Shown piece after piece: positions 1 to 4,471 of a DNA stretch of 5,241 nucleotides. The stretch covers positions 1-5,241 of the forward strand of contig JAPLDV010000051.1 of assembly GCA_026391235.1 (NCBI GenBank). The letters run 5' to 3'. Source of the DNA: Bacteroidia bacterium. GTDB lineage: Bacteria; Bacteroidota; Bacteroidia; Bacteroidales; UBA12481. Within the stretch, counting starts at the first letter, position 1; each line of letters begins with the position of its first letter. A program made the translations under genes and the position numbers. The notes beneath the pieces are model-generated. The model ran no database searches, was not told where the DNA came from, and worked only from the letters and a program-made list of their open reading frames with translations.

Positions 1-2
1 AA

Positions 3-128
3 ACAAAACTAAAGATGGATGCGGGGAAGCTGGTGGTATTGGACCGGAAGGATTGGCCGGGAGCGTGCGAGGAGCGGATGGTCTGGAATATCAGAGCCTT
101 GAAAAATCTGGTGCGGAAACAGCGGTAA
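3..128 (+). CDS. C-terminal end of an unidentified protein (5' partial)
   Basis: Reading frame 3 is open from the left edge to a TAA at 126-128 and gives about 41 residues ending in ERMVWNIRALKNLVRKQR. The third codon positions are strongly G/C-biased (ctg, gtg, gcg, cgg, gag), as in a real gene, and the stop is followed directly by an AT-rich non-coding spacer. The visible piece contains a hydrophobic strand (KLVVLD), a WPGACEE segment and a basic amphipathic helix at the end. I do not recognise the family and assign no function. Frame 2 is also open to about 163, but its glycine- and serine-rich translation looks like a shadow. The gene continues to the left of the window. Confidence 0.6.
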   Translation, partial: TKLKMDAGKLVVLDRKDWPGACEERMVWNIRALKNLVRKQR

Positions 129-211
129 CCCAAAGGACCGCAGAGATTCAATATTTAAATTAGCTGGTAATAATATATAATTTTAATAATGTAATATTTA
201 TTGAAATATAA

Positions 212-219
212 TATATTTG
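212..219 (+). promoter_or_regulatory. Candidate Bacteroidota -7 promoter element upstream of the ATPase
   Basis: TATATTTG matches the Bacteroidota consensus TAnnTTTG exactly and lies 18 bases before the ATPase start codon, which would leave a very short leader. No convincing -33 TTG/TTTG element is seen about 20 bases upstream. The whole region is AT-rich, so a chance match is quite possible. Confidence 0.3.
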
Positions 220-229
220 TATTGCAATA
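220..229. promoter_or_regulatory. Palindrome TATTGCAATA at the expected transcription start of the ATPase
   Basis: TATTGCAATA is a perfect 10-bp palindrome directly abutting the candidate -7 element. It lies between two copies of the self-complementary word AATATATT (210-217 and 226-233, the second overlapping it). Its position across the expected transcription start is where a repressor operator would sit. The base composition makes chance palindromes common, so this is only a candidate site. Confidence 0.2.
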
Positions 230-237
230 TATTAAAG

Positions 238-1533
238 ATGGACAAGCTTTTGTTACAATCATTGATCATCTCCCACAGGGAACGATTCCTTACTGATAAG
301 GGACTGGCTCCGAGGGAGGTTCTGAATCAGCTTAATCCATTGCTCAGGCAGAAGGAGGTGCTGTTTTTCAGCGGCATTCGCCGGAGTGGTAAATCCAGCA
401 TTATGTCGCTGCTTGCCAGGGATTTGATCGCAAAAGGGCTAATACTGCCAAACCAGATTCTATCGCTGAATTTTGAAGATGAACGGCTTATCCGTTTCGG
501 AGTGGAGGATTTTGAATCCTTGTACCAGGCTTTTCTTGAGCTCGACAATCCTCAGGGCAAAAAGTGGTTCTTCCTGGATGAGTTGCAGGTTATACCCGGA
601 TGGGAGCGCTGGGTTCACCGAATGTATGAATTCGAGGATGTCAAGATCTTCATCACCGGGTCAAACAGCTCATTGGGTAACTCAGTTCTCAGTTCTGCTC
701 TCACAGGCCGGAACCGGGAGTTTAGGATTCACCCGTTTTCATTCAGCGAGTATCTCCTGATGAAAGGTGTTGGGATAGCAAGTCCTGTGGATCGGCTCCT
801 GCCGGAAGAGGCATCAGGGTTAAAGCGTGAATTTTCAAACTATTGCAAGCTCGGCGGGTTTCCGGAAGTGATTAAAAACATGGATGTTACAATTGTAGAT
901 GCCTATTTTAAAGATATCATGCACCGTGATGTCATAACCCGTCATCAGATCCGTAATGTCAGGGAAATCCGTGAGTTGTGCCTTTATTTGATCACGAACA
1001 GCGGCAATCTTTTAAGTTATGAATCTTTGCGGAAGATGCTGCAGGTGAAAAGCGTTTCGACTATCCGAAATTACCTGGAGGTATTGAAAGAAGTGTACCT
1101 GGTTCATGCCTTGAGCTTGTTTGATTTTTCTGTCAAGAAGCAGATATTCAATCCTGATAAGTATTACGTGACGGACCTGGGATTTTACCAGGCGCTGTCG
1201 TTCCGTTTTTCCGAGAATCTGGGTAAGGTGCTCGAAAACATTGTATTGCAGCAATTGATCCGATATCACGACGATTTATACTATTGGAGTTCAGCCAAGG
1301 GAAAGGAGGTTGATTTCCTGGTACGCAACAAGAGCGTCCTGATGGAGGCCATCCAGGTCACTTACGACCTGAATCCGGAAAATCGCGACAGGGAATTGTC
1401 GGGATTGATTGCGGCTGGAAAGGAATTGGGTATTTCCAGATTGAAGGTCCTGACGTATGACCAGGAGGATCGTATCCAATCGGAGGGATTTGAAATTCAG
1501 GTTATTCCGGTGTGGAAATGGCTACTTAGGTAA
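238..1533 (+). CDS. AAA-type ATPase with C-terminal DUF4143 (PD-(D/E)XK-like) domain
   Basis: This is a 431-residue cytoplasmic P-loop ATPase of the ATPase_14 + DUF4143 type. Seen: Walker A GIRRSGKS at residues 46-53, Walker B with FFLDE at 111-115, a sensor-like FITGSNSSLG at 138-147, and the family signature LTGR...HPFSFSEYL at about 155-173. The C-terminal half has a winged-helix-like stretch (about 240-300) and then LENIVLQQL (332-340), KGKEVDFLV (354-362) and MEAIQVTYDL (369-378), the usual DUF4143 arrangement. These resemble the D...E-x-K core of PD-(D/E)XK nucleases, with Q in place of the catalytic lysine, as I recall for this family. The length is normal and complete. ATG 238 is preferred over an in-frame TTG at 217, which would add seven unlikely residues and overlaps the candidate promoter. 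Such ATPases are very common, often multicopy and patchily distributed in Bacteroidota. Their role is poorly defined and no partner gene is present here. Confidence 0.93.
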   Translation: MDKLLLQSLIISHRERFLTDKGLAPREVLNQLNPLLRQKEVLFFSGIRRSGKSSIMSLLARDLIAKGLILPNQILSLNFEDERLIRFGVEDFESLYQAFLELDNPQGKKWFFLDELQVIPGWERWVHRMYEFEDVKIFITGSNSSLGNSVLSSALTGRNREFRIHPFSFSEYLLMKGVGIASPVDRLLPEEASGLKREFSNYCKLGGFPEVIKNMDVTIVDAYFKDIMHRDVITRHQIRNVREIRELCLYLITNSGNLLSYESLRKMLQVKSVSTIRNYLEVLKEVYLVHALSLFDFSVKKQIFNPDKYYVTDLGFYQALSFRFSENLGKVLENIVLQQLIRYHDDLYYWSSAKGKEVDFLVRNKSVLMEAIQVTYDLNPENRDRELSGLIAAGKELGISRLKVLTYDQEDRIQSEGFEIQVIPVWKWLLR

Positions 1534-1575
1534 ATATCCGGGTAATTCAAGAATGCGATCAAGTTTACGTGAAAA

Positions 1576-1602
1576 ATTGAAATGAGATTTAAAATTTTCA
1601 AT
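1576..1602. repeat. Imperfectly spaced inverted repeat ATTGAAA / TTTCAAT
   Basis: Arms ATTGAAA (1576-1582) and TTTCAAT (1596-1602) are perfectly complementary across a 13-base spacer. The element lies just upstream of the candidate -7 motif at 1612, so it could be an operator, or a weak AT-rich hairpin ending the ATPase transcript. There is no T-tract after it, and AT-rich sequence yields such arms by chance. Confidence 0.25.
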
Positions 1603-1611
1603 GTAATCGTT

Positions 1612-1619
1612 TATTTTTG
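1612..1619 (+). promoter_or_regulatory. Candidate Bacteroidota -7 promoter element upstream of the lipoprotein-reductase pair
   Basis: TATTTTTG fits TAnnTTTG exactly and is 63 bases before the lipoprotein start, giving a plausible leader of about 55-60 bases. The expected -33 position holds only TTTTC (1595-1599), a weak match. If real, it would drive both the lipoprotein and the overlapping flavin oxidoreductase gene. Confidence 0.35.
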
Positions 1620-1682
1620 GATATGGTTTGTGCACTGGGGGATTTCATGAGGATTCTAAATGAGCGGGAGCCGGGGGGGCTA

Positions 1683-2885
1683 ATGAATAAAACCTGGTTC
1701 TGTTTTTCCGTTGTTGTCCTGCTTGCTGCATGCCACCCGGCGTCAAAAAACCCGGACGAGCCTGTTCAACAACTGGAGACAATCGATCTCACCAATCTCT
1801 GGGCCAATCCGCAGGAGGTTAAACTTTCAACCATTGCCGACAGTGTTTTTTATATCCCACTGGAAACAAAAACGGGTTGTTTTTTAAGCCACTGGGATCA
1901 CCTTCATGTGGAAGTTTTAGAAAAGTATTTGATTGTATATGAGGAGGATAATGTTTTGAGGTTGTTTGACAGGGACGGAAAATATCTGTTGACTTTTGGA
2001 GGAAAGGGTAAGGGGCCCGGTGAATATACGGTCGCCAGGGAATTCACCTGGGATGAAGAGGCCAATCGTGTGTATATCTCGGATTTTTATAAGAAAAAGG
2101 TTATTGTTTTTGATTTCTCCGGAAAACTGATTAAGGAGTTCGATCCACAAAAGAATCCATGCGAAATTACCGTAAGTCCGAATCATGATATCGGATTGCT
2201 TTATCTTTCCTTTGGAAACAAAAGGGATACGGCAAGATTGGAATGGTTAACACCGGAAGGTAAATTGATTGAGAAAATCCAGTTATATCAGAACAGACTT
2301 TATGCACACACTGCCACCTGGGGATTAACAGAATTGTATTGGATCAATGGAAAATTACGCATTACAGAGCCTCCGTTCGATACTATTTACCAATTGGATC
2401 AAGTTAGCAGGTTCGTTGGCATAACGAGAATTATTCAAGGACCTAATGCCATTCCCAGGGAAGTTTGGTTTAATGAGGAACGGTGGAAAAGAGAAGCCTG
2501 GGATTATCGGCCAATAGATCGGGTGCTCGATTGTGAAAATTCCGTTTTTCTTAATAGTACCGGAAAAGGTTTTTGCAGATTTCTTTACAATAAGTTGACC
2601 AAAGAAACATTCCAGGTCAGGTGGACTCAGAGGAAGGGTGTTTGGTTCGAAGGCTTATGTAATGATCTTGATGGAGGATTACCCTTTTGGCCGAGAGCCC
2701 GTACAAAGGATTATTTAGTGGTATGTACAGCCTACGATGATATAGAATCTTACTTTAAAGGATGTTCCATGACTGAGCCGGATTCCCTGGTAAATCCTGT
2801 TTTGCATAAAAGGTTTGTTGCAATGGCCAACGGATTGAAAGAGAATGATAATCCGGTTGTTGTAGTTGTTAGAATGAAGAAATAA
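1683..2885 (+). CDS. 6-bladed beta-propeller lipoprotein (DUF5128-like)
   Basis: This is a 400-residue predicted lipoprotein. The N-terminus MNKTWFCFSVVVLLAAC has a short positive start, a hydrophobic core and an L-A-A-C lipobox, so C17 should be lipidated after signal peptidase II cleavage. This decides the start at ATG 1683, preceded by a G-rich run, over earlier in-frame starts at 1617 and 1647. The mature part follows the Bacteroidota beta-propeller pattern: a strand motif SVFYIPLET (54-62), blade-like LRLFDRDGKYLLTFGG (92-107), the hallmark GKGPGEY (109-115), then NRVYISDFYKKKVIVFDFSGK (128-148) as the next blade. The tail LKENDNPVVVVVRMKK (385-400) matches the usual C-terminal signature of the family. 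No catalytic residues are apparent, and members are generally of unknown function, presumed binding or scaffold proteins of the envelope. The stop overlaps the next start (TAATG), which implies co-translation with the reductase. Codon use is visibly more A/T-rich than in the reductase. Confidence 0.9.
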   Translation: MNKTWFCFSVVVLLAACHPASKNPDEPVQQLETIDLTNLWANPQEVKLSTIADSVFYIPLETKTGCFLSHWDHLHVEVLEKYLIVYEEDNVLRLFDRDGKYLLTFGGKGKGPGEYTVAREFTWDEEANRVYISDFYKKKVIVFDFSGKLIKEFDPQKNPCEITVSPNHDIGLLYLSFGNKRDTARLEWLTPEGKLIEKIQLYQNRLYAHTATWGLTELYWINGKLRITEPPFDTIYQLDQVSRFVGITRIIQGPNAIPREVWFNEERWKREAWDYRPIDRVLDCENSVFLNSTGKGFCRFLYNKLTKETFQVRWTQRKGVWFEGLCNDLDGGLPFWPRARTKDYLVVCTAYDDIESYFKGCSMTEPDSLVNPVLHKRFVAMANGLKENDNPVVVVVRMKK

Positions 2886-4276
2886 TGGCACAACACGAAA
2901 AATTCCGTTTTAAATCAGCCACTGAGCTGATTGCCAAAGCCCGGGAGCTGGAGCTAGATCTGCCCTGGTCGGATTCGGTTGAGGTATTGCTGCAACCAGC
3001 TGTTATTCAGGGTATCCGTGTGCTGAACCGCCTGACCGTTCAACCGATGGAAGGATTTGATTCCGATGAGAACGGTACGCCGGGTGAACTGGCGTTCCGT
3101 CGGTACGGGCGTTATGCTGCCGGTGGCAGCGGATTGATCTGGTTCGAGGCGTGCAGCGTGACTCCCGATGGGCGATCGAACCCGCATCAGATGATGATCA
3201 CCGAAGATAACGTTAATCATTACAAGAGATTAACCGATCATATCCGGAAAACTGCTGAAGATACATTTGGCAAAAATCATCATCCTTTCCTGGTACTGCA
3301 GCTTACCCATTCCGGCAGATACAGCAGATCCGACGGCGATTTCCACCCTAAAATCTTTTCCGATAACCCTTCTCTGTCATCCCCGCGAACGCGGGGACCC
3401 CTTGACGCTGAACGAATGCCTTCTCTGTCATCCCCGCGAACGCGGGGACCCCTTGACGCTGAACTGAGTTTTTTCTATACCGACTCCGAAATCGATTCCA
3501 TCAAAGCTGCTTTTATCGAGGGTGTCAGGCTCGCCGAACAGTCCGGCTTTGATGCTGTGGATATCAAGGCCTGTCACGGTTACCTGTTGCACGAAATGCT
3601 CTTTGCCTACGATCGCACAGACAGCCGTTACGGTGGTTCGTTCGATGGACGAACGCGATTACTCCGTGATGTTTTGAACACCCCCTCGAAAATCATTAAG
3701 GCGGTTCGGCTGAGTGCTTTCGATCTCATTGCGCATCCTTATGGGTTTGGCATGAACCCTGATGGATCTTCAGAAATTGAATTGACTGAGGTTAAAAAAC
3801 TGATCGCAGAATTTTCTCCCCTCGTGCCGCTCTGGAACATCTCGGCAGGGGTCCCGCGGCACAATGCTCATATCGGCCGGCCGTTCGACCGGGGGACATT
3901 CAATGCCGCACCGCCCGAAGAACATCCGCTTGCCGGCATCACCCGGCTGATCAGCATCACCGGCGAACTTCAGCAAACATTTCCCGACCTTCATTTCGTA
4001 GGCTCGGGATATTCCTGGCTTCGACAATATTACCCCAATGTTGGGGCTGGTGTCATCAATCAGAATAAAGCCTCATTTATCGGTCTTGGCCGCAGCTCCT
4101 TCGCTTACCCGGATTCACCCAAAGACTTGATAATGAAAGGGAAGCTTGATCCGAAGAAGGTGTGCATTTCCTGCTCGAAGTGCACCGAGTTCATGAAGCT
4201 TAATGTTCCGACAGGCTGCGGGGTTCGGGACGATTGGTACAAGTGCAGTAGGCAGTCTGCCAGAGGTTGCGAGTAG
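2885..4276 (+). CDS. Old Yellow Enzyme-family flavin oxidoreductase with C-terminal Fe-S cysteine motif and in-frame repeat insertion
   Basis: This is a 463-residue cytoplasmic TIM-barrel flavoprotein. Family features seen: NRLTVQPMEG (48-57) at the first FMN-contacting strand, LQLTHSGRYS (138-147), the active-site strand FDAVDIKACHGYLLHEML (222-239), RTDSRYGGSFDGRTR (244-258), and the phosphate-binding GSGYSW (373-378) and GLGRSSFAYPD (400-410). After the barrel come C427, C430, C433 and C445 (C-x2-C-x2-C-x11-C), close to the [4Fe-4S] motif of trimethylamine dehydrogenase and 2,4-dienoyl-CoA reductase. The FAD/NAD(P)-binding domains those enzymes carry are absent. Family members commonly transfer electrons to enones or oxidise N-methyl compounds; the substrate here is unknown. 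The first histidine of the usual H-A-A-H is lysine (K228). Residues 162-194 are a translated tandem palindromic repeat between barrel elements, so the protein is longer than expected by about 34 residues. The start overlaps the lipoprotein stop by one base. The last ten residues look repeat-derived. Frame is intact throughout. Confidence 0.9.
   Translation: MAQHEKFRFKSATELIAKARELELDLPWSDSVEVLLQPAVIQGIRVLNRLTVQPMEGFDSDENGTPGELAFRRYGRYAAGGSGLIWFEACSVTPDGRSNPHQMMITEDNVNHYKRLTDHIRKTAEDTFGKNHHPFLVLQLTHSGRYSRSDGDFHPKIFSDNPSLSSPRTRGPLDAERMPSLSSPRTRGPLDAELSFFYTDSEIDSIKAAFIEGVRLAEQSGFDAVDIKACHGYLLHEMLFAYDRTDSRYGGSFDGRTRLLRDVLNTPSKIIKAVRLSAFDLIAHPYGFGMNPDGSSEIELTEVKKLIAEFSPLVPLWNISAGVPRHNAHIGRPFDRGTFNAAPPEEHPLAGITRLISITGELQQTFPDLHFVGSGYSWLRQYYPNVGAGVINQNKASFIGLGRSSFAYPDSPKDLIMKGKLDPKKVCISCSKCTEFMKLNVPTGCGVRDDWYKCSRQSARGCE
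3368..3464 (+). repeat. Tandem pair of exact 46-bp palindromic repeats within the flavin oxidoreductase gene
   Basis: Copies at 3368-3413 and 3419-3464 are identical over 46 bases and separated by GAATG, giving a 51-bp period of exactly 17 codons. Each encodes PSLSSPRTRGPLDAE plus two linking residues, beginning on a codon boundary. Each contains the perfect palindrome TCCCCGCGAACGCGGGGA (3380-3397 and 3431-3448; 8-bp arms, 2-base centre). The word GTCATCCCCGCG...CGCGGGGA resembles a small GC-rich palindromic repeat that, from memory, is scattered between genes in many bacteria. The +1 reading, CHPRERGDP, is a typical spurious peptide of that repeat. Identity at synonymous sites argues for a recent tandem duplication of one inserted unit. 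The flanks belonging to the mobile unit versus the host gene cannot be fixed from one sequence. Confidence 0.85.
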
Positions 4277-4289
4277 AGACGTCTCTACT
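4272..4289. repeat. Perfect 18-bp palindrome overlapping the reductase stop codon
   Basis: AGTAGAGACGTCTCTACT is fully self-complementary and contains the TAG stop (4274-4276). It can be extended to about 4269-4292 with one G-T wobble. It could form a hairpin at the mRNA 3' end, but the following GTCTTTGCAA is not a T-tract, so it is not called as an intrinsic terminator. It forms one half of the inverted repeat pair described next. Confidence 0.75.
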
Positions 4290-4424
4290 TGCGTCTTTGC
4301 AATAAGCAGTAAAAACGAGGGAAGAGGGCAATTATGAAACTATTTTATTAATTTGACAAGATGATAATTAAAGAATGTGCCAATGTGCCAATGTGCCAAA
4401 ATGGACGCAAGTATACGTCCCTAC
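4273..4424. repeat. Pair of inverted, diverged repeat elements bracketing the intergenic region
   Basis: The element at 4273-4296 (GTAGAGACG...ACTTGCGTCT) matches the reverse complement of 4403-4424 (GGACGCAAG...CGTCCCTAC): GTAGRGACGT, then a variable centre, then TACTTGCGTCY, with a two-base length difference. The two copies point towards each other across 106 bases. From memory, palindromic GTAGRGACG...CGTCYCTAC elements are widespread small intergenic repeats in several bacterial phyla. No transposase gene is present, so any mobility would depend on functions elsewhere. Confidence 0.6.
4374..4397. repeat. Tandem array of three AATGTGCC units
   Basis: Three perfect head-to-tail 8-bp copies (4374-4381, 4382-4389, 4390-4397), followed by an imperfect AAAATGG. 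This is a microsatellite-like array in non-coding DNA and its copy number probably varies by slippage. No function is evident. Confidence 0.9.
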
Positions 4425-4433
4425 AATCATCCG

Positions 4434-4454
4434 CTTCACGCTTCACGCTTCACG
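4434..4454. repeat. Tandem array of three CTTCACG units
   Basis: Three perfect 7-bp copies (4434-4440, 4441-4447, 4448-4454) end 17 bases before the start codon of the downstream flavoprotein. Changes in copy number would alter the leader of that gene without affecting its frame. Confidence 0.9.
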
Positions 4455-4471
4455 AATAATAGCATGCCTCC

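Larger units (their letters stand above)
129..237. other. AT-rich intergenic spacer
   Basis: This stretch separates the first partial gene from the ATPase. After about 20 mixed bases it becomes almost pure A/T, with repeated AATATTTA and AATATATT words. No GC-rich hairpin with a T-tract is visible, so no classical terminator for the upstream gene is called. It holds the candidate promoter and palindrome listed separately. Confidence 0.6.
1534..1682. other. Intergenic spacer between ATPase and lipoprotein gene
   Basis: This spacer of about 149 bp holds the inverted repeat and candidate promoter listed separately. No strong intrinsic terminator is seen after the ATPase. The frame of the downstream gene stays open back to a TTG at 1617, but that extension would place residues in front of the lipoprotein signal peptide and is probably untranslated leader. 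Confidence 0.6.
4277..4471. other. Repeat-rich intergenic spacer between the two flavoprotein genes
   Basis: About 195 bases without a convincing gene. In order it holds the right half of the stop-codon palindrome, an AT-rich stretch (about 4331-4375), three AATGTGCC units, the inverted element at 4403-4424, three CTTCACG units, and a short leader. A small open frame at 4377-4568 runs through these repeats and into the next gene in another frame, and is not believed. No strong promoter for the downstream gene is visible. Confidence 0.7.

Noticed and set aside
1617..1682. N-terminal extension of the lipoprotein from TTG 1617 or ATG 1647
   Set aside because: It would put up to 22 extra residues before a complete lipoprotein signal peptide with lipobox, and the TTG overlaps the candidate -7 element.
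3368..3464. CRISPR-like repeat pair resembling type I-E repeats (CCCCGCG...CGCGGGG)
   Set aside because: Only two copies exist, the identical part is 46 bases with a 5-base gap rather than a repeat of about 29 bases with a spacer of about 32, and the region is inside a continuous, well-conserved enzyme gene.
3267..3467. Small open frame giving a peptide with two CHPRERGDPLTLN copies
   Set aside because: It lies in the +1 frame of the reductase gene and is open mainly because the repeat lacks stops in that frame. It is the typical spurious peptide of this repeat.
4269..4300. Intrinsic terminator after the reductase
   Set aside because: The palindrome can form a stem but no T-tract follows, and related copies of the element nearby suggest a dispersed repeat rather than a dedicated terminator.
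4353..4358. Perfect TTGACA sigma-70 type -35 box
   Set aside because: No -10 like sequence follows at 16-18 bases (TGTGCC is there instead), and Bacteroidota use a different promoter consensus, so it is treated as chance.
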